DNA of 64,000 bases from Thermoflexales bacterium (lineage in GTDB: Bacteria; Chloroflexota; Anaerolineae; Fen-1058), in contig JAFGFO010000475.1 of NCBI GenBank assembly GCA_016931085.1, positions 1 to 64,000 on the forward strand. Reading direction: 5' to 3'. Positions within the stretch are counted from its first letter, which is position 1. Each line of letters opens with the position of its first letter. This document shows positions 28,294 to 35,955 of the stretch, one piece after another. Both the position numbers and the translations under genes were made by a program. The notes beneath the pieces are model-generated. The model saw nothing but the letters and a program-made list of their open reading frames with translations, was not told the DNA's origin and made no database searches.

Positions 28294-29669
28294 TGTTCAC
28301 CATCCTGTCGTCCGTCCGTCTTGTCTCTTGAATACACACCTTCAGGCGCTTTGCCCGTCTTTTGGGACATTCTGGTGTGTGTCTCTATCTCAGGACGGAC
28401 GGACATGTCATGTTCGCCAAGCCAGTCGAGGGTATCACGCGCCAGGTTGAGCAACTTGACCGCTTTGTCATTGCCGCTCACTGTAATGCCCAGTCCATCA
28501 CACGCCCGTTGAAATTTGACGCGCCCGTCACCACGCAAGGCCGAGATCATCGCGGCGCCTAGCTCGTCACCAGCGGGCCAGCCCGAATTGTCCGGCAGCG
28601 TGTCCAAGTTCTCTGGCCACTCCAATAGCTCTGGCGCGCCTGTGACAAGCTCACCGTCAAGGTAGGCTACTTGAACACGGTGGATCGCACCTGGCGCGAT
28701 GGCGTAAGAATCGCCGCGCCCTAACAGCCGGTCGGCCCGTGGAAGACTGGCTCCGACTGCGACCCGGCTTGCCTCGGCATCAGCCACGCGGAGGGCGAGC
28801 CGTCCGACCAGTGAGCGTCCGACCGTTGGCCCGCCCAGACTTGATACGATCGGGTGCTGGGTGGCAACGACGCAGTGAATATGCGCGCCACGCCCCTGTA
28901 CGACCAATTTGCGTAGCGCGTCGGTAGCCAAAGTGTCTTGGGTCAGTTCTTGCATCTCATCTATAACCAAGATCAAGCGGCGGTCGTCCCGGCTGCCCGA
29001 ATAGCGGCTTGCCATTTCCGAGATACACCAGGCGAGGGCAGCGCGTGCCGAGTAGAGATCGCTCGCCAGTGGACCGACAAGCCCGCGAATATTCGACAGT
29101 GGGCGAAGCGAGGCACCGTGCTTGGCGTCAATCAGCACCAGGCGATTACGAGGGTCGCGAGCCAGTTGGCCGATGGCGCTGACGAGCGTCGTCGTCTTGC
29201 CGCTCCCGCTCTGCCCGCTCACAAGCCAGTGTGGCGTCATGTCCGATAAACCCGCCGTGAGCACATTACCGCGCTCGGTCCTGCCTACCAACCAACGTCC
29301 GCCGCCGGCAGGATGTTGGCCCAACGTCCGAAGTGGAATATCGTCGTCGGCCAGGCCACGCGGCCAGCCCGCTTCAAGGCGAACACGCCTGCCGGCCATA
29401 AAGCAAGCCGGATCGCCGGTGAAATCCCAAGGGATGAACTGGCGCAGCAGTGCGCTCTCGTTTACATTCAGCGCCTTGAGCAAATCGCCGGCCGATAATC
29501 CGGCGTCGATCTCGACAGCCCCGGCGCGAGGGCCATTGATCACCACAGCGTCCCGCAGCGCAAGAACTTTGCCAAAGATGCCGCGGGCGGCTGCTTTCTC
29601 AATCGTGCGCGCCCACTGGGTCAAATACTCTCTGCGTTCGCTTTCTCGTTGTGCTTGGACCCTTTGCAT
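28290..29669 (-). CDS. FtsK/SpoIIIE-family DNA translocase (TraB-like)
   Basis: A 459-aa P-loop motor. Walker A is SGQSGSGKTT (residues 151-160) and Walker B is RLILVIDEMQEL (about 231-242); GAHIHCVVATQHPIVSSL and the late RLLGRGDSYAIAPG are typical of FtsK-type motors. No membrane segment is present in the protein itself; the neighbouring genes supply membrane proteins. In related elements such a single translocase moves double-stranded DNA between cells. GAGGTGA precedes the ATG and the gene begins 8 bases after the DUF2637 gene. A C-terminal winged-helix DNA-recognition domain is plausible (residues 370-425) but not clear. Confidence 0.88.
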   Translation of the reverse strand: MQRVQAQRESERREYLTQWARTIEKAAARGIFGKVLALRDAVVINGPRAGAVEIDAGLSAGDLLKALNVNESALLRQFIPWDFTGDPACFMAGRRVRLEAGWPRGLADDDIPLRTLGQHPAGGGRWLVGRTERGNVLTAGLSDMTPHWLVSGQSGSGKTTTLVSAIGQLARDPRNRLVLIDAKHGASLRPLSNIRGLVGPLASDLYSARAALAWCISEMASRYSGSRDDRRLILVIDEMQELTQDTLATDALRKLVVQGRGAHIHCVVATQHPIVSSLGGPTVGRSLVGRLALRVADAEASRVAVGASLPRADRLLGRGDSYAIAPGAIHRVQVAYLDGELVTGAPELLEWPENLDTLPDNSGWPAGDELGAAMISALRGDGRVKFQRACDGLGITVSGNDKAVKLLNLARDTLDWLGEHDMSVRPEIETHTRMSQKTGKAPEGVYSRDKTDGRQDGEQ

Positions 29670-29677
29670 AGCTCACC

Positions 29678-30493
29678 TCAATTTGAAGCGAAGCGCGGCT
29701 CATGTGTGGATGGTACTGACTCCAAGCCGTGTCCATTGCGCCGCATCTTGCCCGCCTCGATCAAGTCCGCAATGTCGCGCTTAATCGTCGCCAGCGACAC
29801 TCCCAGGCGCTGCGCCATCTCAGGATATGTGACGTCGCTCTCGGCAGCGATGATGCCGGCCAATTGAGCCTGGCGCTCCACTTTTTGAGCTTGCCTGGCG
29901 CCGTTTGCCAATGCCAATGAGCCATCCGTATCATTTGCCGCAATTGAGCTCTGCACCTGATCCTTGGCCCTTTGAAGCTCGGCGATCTCAGCTCGCAAAG
30001 TGTCACACTGCTGGCCTCGTTCGTCGGCTTGACGGTTCAACTCGGCCAAGTCTGCTCGCGCTGCTTCGATAGCGAGGGTCATTGACTCCAGGGTCGAGCT
30101 CAGGCCGGCTCGTTTGATGGCGCTCTTGACCTGGCTCACCAGCAGCTCAAAGCTCAAAAAGACCACCGCTGGTGGAAGCGCGAACACCCCGCGCGCCAGC
30201 CATGTGTCGGGCGCGTGCAGCGTGTTGAACGTGATGCTCAACACGGTGAATACTCCCACCAACATCCAGGCATATACGGCTCGTTCGCCGTTCAGCGAGT
30301 TGCGCAGCACCGCCAGGCTGGCCGCGATCATGACTGCGTCTAAAGTGAGTGGCCACAGCCAGGCCAATTTCGGCGTGATGCCATTGGCCAATGCGACCTG
30401 GTGCAATGCGTCGTAGCTGAGCACAAACGCGCTGGCGGCCAGAAAGGACACCAAAGCGCCTGTGATGATCGAGATTATCCTGCTCGCGTTCAC
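29678..30493 (-). CDS. DUF2637 (SpdB-like) membrane protein with HTH
   Basis: A 271-aa protein starting at GTG 30493 with AGGAGG 7-8 bases upstream. The first 125 residues form four membrane segments in the DUF2637 pattern (LSYDALHQVALANGI, WLWPLTLDAVMIAASLAVL). A coiled coil follows (about 140-190, RADLAELNRQADERGQQCDT), then a helix-turn-helix near residues 220-250 (TYPEMAQRLGVSLATIKRDI). DUF2637 proteins are typical of actinobacterial conjugative plasmids and integrative elements. The fused HTH suggests the protein links the membrane to DNA or regulates the operon. It is the first gene of the left-arm operon. Confidence 0.85.
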   Translation of the reverse strand: MNASRIISIITGALVSFLAASAFVLSYDALHQVALANGITPKLAWLWPLTLDAVMIAASLAVLRNSLNGERAVYAWMLVGVFTVLSITFNTLHAPDTWLARGVFALPPAVVFLSFELLVSQVKSAIKRAGLSSTLESMTLAIEAARADLAELNRQADERGQQCDTLRAEIAELQRAKDQVQSSIAANDTDGSLALANGARQAQKVERQAQLAGIIAAESDVTYPEMAQRLGVSLATIKRDIADLIEAGKMRRNGHGLESVPSTHEPRFASN

Positions 30494-30511
30494 TGTCGAC
30501 CTCCTGTGAGT

Positions 30512-30542
30512 TAAAAACGAAAACCGGCGTTCACACGCCGGT
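30512..30542 (-). terminator. Intrinsic terminator between xis-like gene and DUF2637 operon
   Basis: On the minus strand a perfect 8-bp stem (ACCGGCGT/ACGCCGGT, 4-base loop) is followed by TTTCGTTTTT. It lies only 19 bases upstream of the DUF2637 start, so transcription from the excisionase-like gene would stop here unless antiterminated. Confidence 0.8.
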
Positions 30543-30708
30543 CCGGTTCAAAGGCTCACGGTAAGTTACAGTTGGAGCCTTGGGTGATTACGCCCAAGAT
30601 GCCCAACCCCATGGTATAATACTGTCAGCCTGTGCGCCGGACTGTTCGGCGTGTAGGTTAGGGTCGTGTGCGTGTTCGCAGCACCACACGGCCCGCTCTC
30701 CCCAATGA
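30543..30708. other. Structured non-coding stretch
   Basis: No ORF. Several small hairpins are visible, such as CGCCG/CGGCG and GTGTG/CACAC, and TATAAT at about 30,614-30,619 on the plus strand. It is the 3' untranslated part of the xis-like transcript or a small RNA; I cannot decide. Confidence 0.35.
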
Positions 30709-30924
30709 TTACTCGATAGCTTTATCCTTCAGTTTACGTTCACTTTTCCGGGCAAGGTAACTTGCCACTGATGCCCGGCTAACGAGCCACAAGCGTTCGG
30801 TCACCTTGTTCGCTTCCAACGCTTTTTGCTTGATCAATTTTCGTACCATCCGAGGTGTCACCTTCAAAAGGTCGGCAGCTTGCGCTGTTGTGATCCAATC
30901 GCTCAATTGCTCGGATTTCGCCAT
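30709..30924 (-). CDS. Excisionase-like helix-turn-helix protein
   Basis: A 71-aa MerR/excisionase-type DNA-binding protein: DWITTAQAADLLKVTPRMVRKLI is the helix-turn-helix and VTERLWLVSRASVASYL the wing. Proteins of this size and type direct excision or act as element regulators. A strong promoter (TTGACA-16-TATACT) drives it and a terminator lies downstream. Whether it is the directionality factor for the serine recombinase or a repressor of the transfer genes cannot be read from the sequence. Confidence 0.8.
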   Translation of the reverse strand: MAKSEQLSDWITTAQAADLLKVTPRMVRKLIKQKALEANKVTERLWLVSRASVASYLARKSERKLKDKAIE

Positions 30925-30953
30925 TGCATGGTTCCCTCATCGGTACTACACTT

Positions 30954-30981
30954 AGTATACCATTTTCTGGGCGATTGTCAA
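30954..30981 (-). promoter_or_regulatory. Strong sigma-70 promoter of the xis-like gene
   Basis: TTGACA (30,981 to 30,976) and TATACT (30,959 to 30,954) on the minus strand, spaced by 16 bases, about 30 bases before the ATG at 30,924. Confidence 0.8.
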
Positions 30982-31045
30982 GACCCAATTTTTCGGGGAG
31001 GCCGTACAGTGCTTATTCAGTTGTTAAAGTGCCAGAGCAATTACA

Positions 31046-31273
31046 TTACTGTACGCTGGCTCTCCGTTGGGCCGGCTTGCGCCCAGCCTCATTTGTCGCT
31101 GCTTGTAGACGATTCTCTACATCAGCGCAATCGGCAGCGCCATCGTCCGCGCCCAAAACATCGATCAAGTAAACCATTGCCCGCCCAAGGCGGCGCATTT
31201 TTTCATCTTCGGTGTATTCGGTTCGCTTGCCGCCATTCTTCCCCTGTTTGGCGAAAATCTCTGCCCCTGACAT
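31046..31273 (-). CDS. Small hypothetical element protein (75 aa)
   Basis: AGGAG lies 6-7 bases before the ATG. The protein (MSGAEIFAKQGKNGG...) is highly polar, with a helical YTEDEKMRRLGRAMVYLIDVL stretch. No known family. It sits between a terminator and the promoter of the xis-like gene. Probably coding on the strength of the ribosome site; function unknown. Confidence 0.5.
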   Translation of the reverse strand: MSGAEIFAKQGKNGGKRTEYTEDEKMRRLGRAMVYLIDVLGADDGAADCADVENRLQAATNEAGRKPAQRRASVQ

Positions 31274-31296
31274 AACAAACTCCTGTCTGATTGGGA

Positions 31297-31337
31297 AATA
31301 AAAACGCCTGACAACATTGCGTTCATGTTGTCAGGCG
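31297..31337 (-). terminator. Intrinsic terminator
   Basis: A perfect 13-bp stem (CGCCTGACAACAT and its complement) with a 7-base loop, followed on the minus strand by TTTTTATTT. It ends the transcript of the 375-aa gene at 31,385. Confidence 0.9.
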
Positions 31338-31384
31338 TGAATTTTGGCGGCACAAGTGTGAAGTGTGGCTTCACACCCTGCAAA

Positions 31385-32512
31385 TCAGGTTTCCCACTCT
31401 ATTCCATGGGCAGGATCATAGCGGCAATAAACCCCCGTGGCCAGGGCATTTTGGAGATGCTCGAACAAGGCACGGTCACTGGCACGAATCTTGTGGAGCA
31501 CAGACTTGATTTGCTTTTGAACCTTGGTGCGGGCGTTGTCCAGTTCTGTGTTAAAACGGCGATGCCTGCCGCCCAACCCGCCAGCGCTTTGTAGCTCTGA
31601 CTCGATCTGTTGCACCTCTGCATCTACTCTCATCAAGGTCGCTTCGTCGTGCGATCTAGCCGCATGCTGGCGCTCCTCAGCCAGATCTTGTAAACGCTGC
31701 CTGTACTCGGTCCGGGCCTGGCTGTCTAGGATCTCGTCACCACGCCAATCGTCTTTGTCGGTTATTTCATCTCCGTCGAGGACGGTGTCGTCAGGTTGAT
31801 TCTTTTCTACTGCCGTGACCAACTCCATTACATGGATGTCTGTTGAGGGATGGCGCAGCAAGTGAGCGATGTACTGCACACCTTTGGCATCTTTGAGATA
31901 GAACGACTCGATGCCTGCGTAGGCCACTTGCCAATAGTCGCCTGCCTTGCGAAAAATATAGCGCTGGGGCGTCTCGGCAGCTTGCATGGCGTCGGGCATC
32001 TCTGCCAATTCCTCATTGTCCGCCAACGCCGATTCTGGCGTCCCGGCATCGTCCGACAGCAATAATCCGACTTGAAGTCTTTGCATAAAAACCCTGACCA
32101 TGTCATCAAACCGCTTCTTGATGAGCCGGTATTGCTCTTGCTCTTCGGAGCTGATGTTGCCCACAATCTCTAAAACGGTTTGCCGCCTTACCTCGGCGTC
32201 GAGAGATGACGCGATACGCCATTTTTCCTCTGGTGTCATCTCGCGGCGCGGCGGATCGGGTGGGTCATGGGCGATCAGGTCGGTGATGTTGTCATCCTTT
32301 TCGTCCAACTCGATTTTGCCCAGTTGCACCTGGTCAAAACCTGGCTGCCATAGAGTATAAGCAAACCATCCCTCGCCGTGAATCTGCCGCACCGGTGTGA
32401 GCAGCGGTTTACAGTCCAAAAATATCTGGGTCAAGGTCTTGTCTACCCTTTTGAAAGGTCGAGGGATTCTCCAGATCCTTTTTCGTGGGTTGTCCGACTG
32501 AACTGGTATCAT
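31385..32512 (-). CDS. Uncharacterised 375-aa element protein with regulator-type C-terminal module
   Basis: The last 200 residues resemble a module often found at the C-terminus of large regulators in Actinobacteria and Chloroflexota: a short beta unit (GDYWQVAYAGIESFYLKDAK), GVQYIAHLLRHPSTDIHVMEL, then a helical hairpin (TEYRQRLQDLAEERQHAARS ... GGLGGRHRRFNTELDNARTK) ending VYCRYDP. I recognise the pattern but no function is known to me. The N-terminal half is acidic and of unknown type. It is followed by a strong terminator and preceded 31 bases upstream by the wHTH gene. Confidence 0.65.
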   Translation of the reverse strand: MIPVQSDNPRKRIWRIPRPFKRVDKTLTQIFLDCKPLLTPVRQIHGEGWFAYTLWQPGFDQVQLGKIELDEKDDNITDLIAHDPPDPPRREMTPEEKWRIASSLDAEVRRQTVLEIVGNISSEEQEQYRLIKKRFDDMVRVFMQRLQVGLLLSDDAGTPESALADNEELAEMPDAMQAAETPQRYIFRKAGDYWQVAYAGIESFYLKDAKGVQYIAHLLRHPSTDIHVMELVTAVEKNQPDDTVLDGDEITDKDDWRGDEILDSQARTEYRQRLQDLAEERQHAARSHDEATLMRVDAEVQQIESELQSAGGLGGRHRRFNTELDNARTKVQKQIKSVLHKIRASDRALFEHLQNALATGVYCRYDPAHGIEWET

Positions 32513-32543
32513 TCATCACCTCCGCAAGAATACACCCCCCTGA

Positions 32544-33698
32544 TCAGTGAATGGCGATACGTCGCCATTCCCATTCTCCCTGCTGCATGGCCTCCAGGCT
32601 GGCCGTCAAGATTTCACCGTGCGGCAGTCGTCCCAAAGCGATAGCATGTTCCAACAGCATTTCTTGCTTTTGGCGCTGCTCCTCGTTGAACAGCACCAAT
32701 GCCAGCCGGCCTGTTAGCGACAGGGTCTTGCTCCATTTGGGCATGATGCGATCCGACACCTCGCGCTGCACCTCCACCGACCAGGTGACACCGTCAAGAA
32801 CCACGACCAGATCAGGCTCGGCGCGTTTGCTCCAGCGTCCATCAGAATCGAGCAGCAACGGCTCGGGGTCATCATCCACATCATAACCAGCCTCTAGCAA
32901 CAAATCGCGCGCCTCCAAAATGCCAACTCCATGCGCGACCGACTTGTGCCTCCGAGCAGCCACGGCAATCTCAGATTCTACCGCCTCGACCTCAAATGCC
33001 TGGCTGTAAAACTGACGGCCTTTTTCTGTCAACGTCACCAACCGAAAAGTGCCGCCGGAAGCGCGGGCCCACCCCACTATTTTGCCATGCTGCCGGTAAT
33101 CGTCCAGCAGCCCGCGTTCGGTTAATTTGCGCAGCGCGTTTCTTACACTGTTTTCGTTTCGCGCGATGCCGGCGTCAATCACGTGGCTGATAATCCGCCA
33201 TGACCGGCCACGGCCCTCAGAACCCATGATCCGGATAATCTCTCGTTGTAGACCCGATTGAAAAATGCTCTTCTGTATTGGACGCTCTGCTCTTGAGGGC
33301 TGTTTGGGCTGCTGTGGGGCTTGGGGCCGAGTTCGTTTGGCCAAATCAGCCTGTAATTGCTCAATAGTCTGTCGCGCGGACGCCAATTCTCGCCGGGCCT
33401 CTGCCAATTCACCAGCGCGGGCTTGTGTCATCTTGTGGACATCCTGCAACTCGTCGAAGTCGTCGAGCAAATAATCGACCTCGGATAACAACCTGGAGAA
33501 TACAGCCACCATTGCTTGCCCGGCATAGGGGCGCGTCGACGGCTTGTAAATTTTGTGTAACAGTTGCACCGTCTCGCCGCGCCAGGCACGCCAATCATCG
33601 GCAGCGTATGGTTGCGTTTCGACAAGATGCGCATAAAGGGCATTGATTTGTGGCAGCAGGCCATCCAGCATATCCGTCGTGATCTGATTTTGTGTCAT
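32544..33698 (-). CDS. Winged-helix protein with PD-(D/E)xK-like end; possible Replic_Relax protein
   Basis: The frame opens at 33761; ATG 33698 (MTQNQITTDMLDGLLPQ) gives the compact protein. The 384 residues contain a coiled coil at about 75-115, a winged helix at about 145-225 (SWRIISHVIDAGIARNENSV ... LTEKGRQFY) and a C-terminal alpha/beta domain with EPDLVVVLDGVTWSVEVQREV. That last segment has the Asp and Glu-x-Gln layout of PD-(D/E)xK folds and also of the Replic_Relax family of actinobacterial plasmids. A role in replication or DNA processing of the element is plausible; the family link is from pattern memory. It is the first gene of a short minus-strand pair. Confidence 0.6.
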   Translation of the reverse strand: MTQNQITTDMLDGLLPQINALYAHLVETQPYAADDWRAWRGETVQLLHKIYKPSTRPYAGQAMVAVFSRLLSEVDYLLDDFDELQDVHKMTQARAGELAEARRELASARQTIEQLQADLAKRTRPQAPQQPKQPSRAERPIQKSIFQSGLQREIIRIMGSEGRGRSWRIISHVIDAGIARNENSVRNALRKLTERGLLDDYRQHGKIVGWARASGGTFRLVTLTEKGRQFYSQAFEVEAVESEIAVAARRHKSVAHGVGILEARDLLLEAGYDVDDDPEPLLLDSDGRWSKRAEPDLVVVLDGVTWSVEVQREVSDRIMPKWSKTLSLTGRLALVLFNEEQRQKQEMLLEHAIALGRLPHGEILTASLEAMQQGEWEWRRIAIH

Positions 33699-33779
33699 TT
33701 GATCCTTCCGAAACTCGCGCTCATCACCGTCCAGCAGGCAACCAGTGAATGGTGAGCGCATGTTACCCGATCACAATAA

Positions 33780-33821
33780 AAAAACGCGCCACTCCGCCTT
33801 ACACGCGGGTCGCGCGTTTTT
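33780..33821. terminator. Possible bidirectional terminator
   Basis: AAAAACGCGC and GCGCGTTTTT form a 10-bp stem around a 22-base loop. A and T tracts on both sides allow termination in either direction. Confidence 0.6.
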
Positions 33822-34365
33822 ACGCAAAACTATTCGGTTGTGGGCATTCGCCCCGTACAACGGGATTTTACCACAGCCCGGCGTGGTGTCAACTGGCCAC
33901 GACGCGCCGACGCGCCATTAAGAAACGGCATGCCACGCTTGGCTTCCGGCTCATTATGTGGTAGGATAACCAGGAGCGGACTGCGGGAGGGCCTGGTCCG
34001 AAAACGTACTGGGCTGGCGTGTCTGGCGTTGGCCGGCACACCATGCTTGGGGTGACCGCAGCCGCTCAGCCACGGCCCCGACAATATGCCGGGGCCGTTC
34101 ATCATTCATCACGTGATGGTGAATGGAACGAGGTAGACAGGGGATGAAAACATTACGTCTATCCCGTTGGTGAATGATGTTAGGTTATATTGACTTGTGC
34201 GCGCTGGCTGCTTGATAGCCGAGCTCTGACTTGGCAAACTGCTATTCAGCCAGCGCGCACAAGGGGGCTACATTACAAAACCTCAACCGAGGTCTCTCTT
34301 GCAAGGTATCCAGGCTCACACAAGCTGGTCAAGCCACGCACTGACTTCGGTACAACCTGGTACAG
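33822..34365. other. Non-coding centre of the element
   Basis: No supported gene between the divergent 33,698 and 34,445 starts. It contains a tandem GACGCGCC pair at 33,901-33,916, several GC-rich partial palindromes, and the structured repeat unit R1 (34,072-34,262). This is the place where an origin of replication or transfer could lie; no direct evidence was found. Confidence 0.4.
34072..34262. repeat. Structured repeat unit R1
   Basis: About 190 bp, repeated downstream of the intact AKR at 35,632-35,820. Parts in order: a GGCCCCG/CGGGGCC hairpin (34,074-34,096), an imperfect GTTCATCATTCATCA palindrome, a variable middle, and a long hairpin with perfect 16-bp arms (TTGTGCGCGCTGGCTG at 34,195-34,210 and its complement at 34,247-34,262) and a 36-base loop. 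Confidence 0.85.
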
Positions 34366-34404
34366 TTGACGTGTCCAGTCTTTCGGGGTAAAATCGTTTT
34401 ACCC
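34366..34404 (+). promoter_or_regulatory. Promoter of the intact AKR gene with overlapping palindrome
   Basis: TTGACG (34,366-34,371), a 17-base spacer and TAAAAT (34,389-34,394). The -10 is embedded in the perfect palindrome GGGTAAAA-TCG-TTTTACCC (34,386-34,404), a likely operator for a dimeric repressor. Confidence 0.8.
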
Positions 34405-34444
34405 TGATGGGCCTACTACAAATCCTTGAGTGAAATGAGGTTTC

Positions 34445-35587
34445 ATGATGCAATATCGAACATTTGGCAAACTGGATTGGAAAGTATCTGTGCTAGGGTT
34501 TGGGGCGATGCGCCTGCCGCTGGCCAACGACGGCTCTGGCAAAATCGACGAGCCGGAAGCTACTCGCATGCTGCACTATGCCATCGACCACGGCGTGAAC
34601 TATGTGGACACAGCCTACGGCTACCATGGTGGGGAAAGCGAAAAGGTGGTGGGCCGGGCGCTGCAAGGTGGCTACCGCGACAAGGTCAAGCTGGTCACCA
34701 AGCTGCCCTGCTGGCTGGTCAAGACGGTCGACGACTTTGACCGCCTGCTGAACGAGCAGTTGGAGCGCCTTCAGACCGATCACGTCGACGTGTACCTGCT
34801 GCACGCCTTGAATGCCGGCCATTGGGACAATTTGACCAGGTTAGGGGTGTTCGACTGGGTGGAGAAAGCCCAAGCCTCCGGACGACTCCGTCACTTGGGC
34901 TTTTCCTTCCACGACGAGTACGAGGTCTTTCAGAGAATCGTGGATGGTTATGACAAATGGGTGTGCAGCCAAGTCCAGTACAATTTTATGGACGAGGAGC
35001 ACCAGGCCGGCACGCGTGGCATCCAGTACGCTGCCAGCAAGGGTTTGGCGGTGGTGATCATGGAGCCAATCCGCGGCGGGCGGCTGTCGATCGCCCCGCC
35101 GCCGCCCATCCGAGAGATTTGGGAGACTGCCCCCATCCAGCGCACGCCGGCCGACTGGGCCTTGCAGTGGGTGTGGAATCACCCTGAGGTGTCGGTGGTG
35201 CTGAGCGGCATGAGCGCCATGCAGCATGTGGAAGAGAATATTGCCAGCGCCGAGCGTTCGCGTCCTGGGCAGATGACGGAAGAAGAGCTGGCACTGATCG
35301 GGCGCGTGCGCGACAAGTATCGCGAGATTTGTCCCATCCCCTGCACCAAGTGCGAATACTGTCTCCCCTGCCCTAACGAGGTCAGCATCCCGCGCATCCT
35401 GGAGATCTATAACGAGGCGTTGATGTACAACGAGTACGGTTCAGCTCGCCTGTTCTATAGTTGGTTGGGTGAGAACGAGTGGGCGGACAACTGCATCGAG
35501 TGCCTGGAGTGCGAAGACAAGTGCCCGCAGAACATTGACATCGCCGACTGGCTCAAAAAGGCGGACGAGCTGCTCGCCGCCAGGTAG
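34445..35587 (+). CDS. Intact aldo/keto reductase with ferredoxin-like tail, inside the element
   Basis: A 380-aa NAD(P)H-type oxidoreductase. Residues 1 to about 285 form the AKR barrel: NYVDTAYGYHGGESEKVVG (Asp and Tyr of the active site), LVTKLPCW (Lys), YLLHALNAGHW (His). The C-terminal 90 residues carry two four-cysteine clusters, CPIPCTKCEYCLPCP and CIECLECEDKCPQ, expected to bind [4Fe-4S] clusters, so electrons may come from ferredoxin rather than only from NAD(P)H. It is a close homologue of the AKR gene split by the element and keeps the attachment core CCAGTAC uninterrupted. Copies of a 190-bp repeat flank it. It has its own promoter and palindromic operator. It could replace the disrupted host enzyme. 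Confidence 0.93.
   Translation: MMQYRTFGKLDWKVSVLGFGAMRLPLANDGSGKIDEPEATRMLHYAIDHGVNYVDTAYGYHGGESEKVVGRALQGGYRDKVKLVTKLPCWLVKTVDDFDRLLNEQLERLQTDHVDVYLLHALNAGHWDNLTRLGVFDWVEKAQASGRLRHLGFSFHDEYEVFQRIVDGYDKWVCSQVQYNFMDEEHQAGTRGIQYAASKGLAVVIMEPIRGGRLSIAPPPPIREIWETAPIQRTPADWALQWVWNHPEVSVVLSGMSAMQHVEENIASAERSRPGQMTEEELALIGRVRDKYREICPIPCTKCEYCLPCPNEVSIPRILEIYNEALMYNEYGSARLFYSWLGENEWADNCIECLECEDKCPQNIDIADWLKKADELLAAR
34975..34981. other. attB-like core within the intact AKR copy
   Basis: CCAGTAC in the same codons (QYN region) as the used attachment site. It is a potential second target for the recombinase or a partner for intra-element recombination. Confidence 0.5.
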
Positions 35588-35631
35588 AAGCAGGTCGCAG
35601 TTTCCAGGCAAGGCCAAGATAATTGTCGTAT

Positions 35632-35820
35632 ACGGCCCCGACATCATGTCGGGGCCGTTCATCATTCATCACCCTGATAGTGAATGGTATGGGGTAGACA
35701 GGAGATAAAGTCATTACATCTATCCTTTGGTGAATGAGGCCAGGTTATACTGACTTGCGCGTTGGCTGCCTGATGGTTATGCTTTGGCTTGACAATCCTC
35801 TATCCAGCCAACGCGCATAA
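35632..35820. repeat. Structured repeat unit R2
   Basis: Second copy of R1, downstream of the intact AKR. The first hairpin is here a perfect 23-bp palindrome (35,634-35,656, arms GGCCCCGACAT/ATGTCGGGGCC). The last hairpin has arms TGCGCGTTGGCTG (35,756-35,768) and CAGCCAACGCGCA (35,805-35,817), again with a 36-base loop. Relative to R1 one base pair has changed from C-G to T-A on both arms. Confidence 0.85.
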
Positions 35821-35877
35821 GCAGTTTGGCAATACCCACGGAGTGAAAGGCTCAGTGAGAACGGGATGGTATACCGC

Positions 35878-35905
35878 TTGCATTACACTGGCAAAATGCT
35901 ATAAT
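35878..35905 (+). promoter_or_regulatory. Promoter of the PglZ/HerA operon
   Basis: TTGCAT (35,878-35,883), 16-base spacer and consensus TATAAT (35,900-35,905), about 50 bases before the first gene. Confidence 0.65.
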
Positions 35906-35955
35906 TCATTCAGCACGAGCGCCTATTAGCGTACCAAGGACGTTTGGACACAATA

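Noticed and set aside
25465..34445. Two separate elements, the first ending before the internal AKR
   Set aside because: The internal AKR is intact, so it cannot be the right half of the split gene. Only the 60,936 fragment matches the missing half and carries the core at its edge.
34072..35820. R1 and R2 as attachment sites of a nested element
   Set aside because: They are imperfect, differ by many bases, and enclose only the AKR gene; no recombinase lies between them. A structured repeat is the simpler reading.
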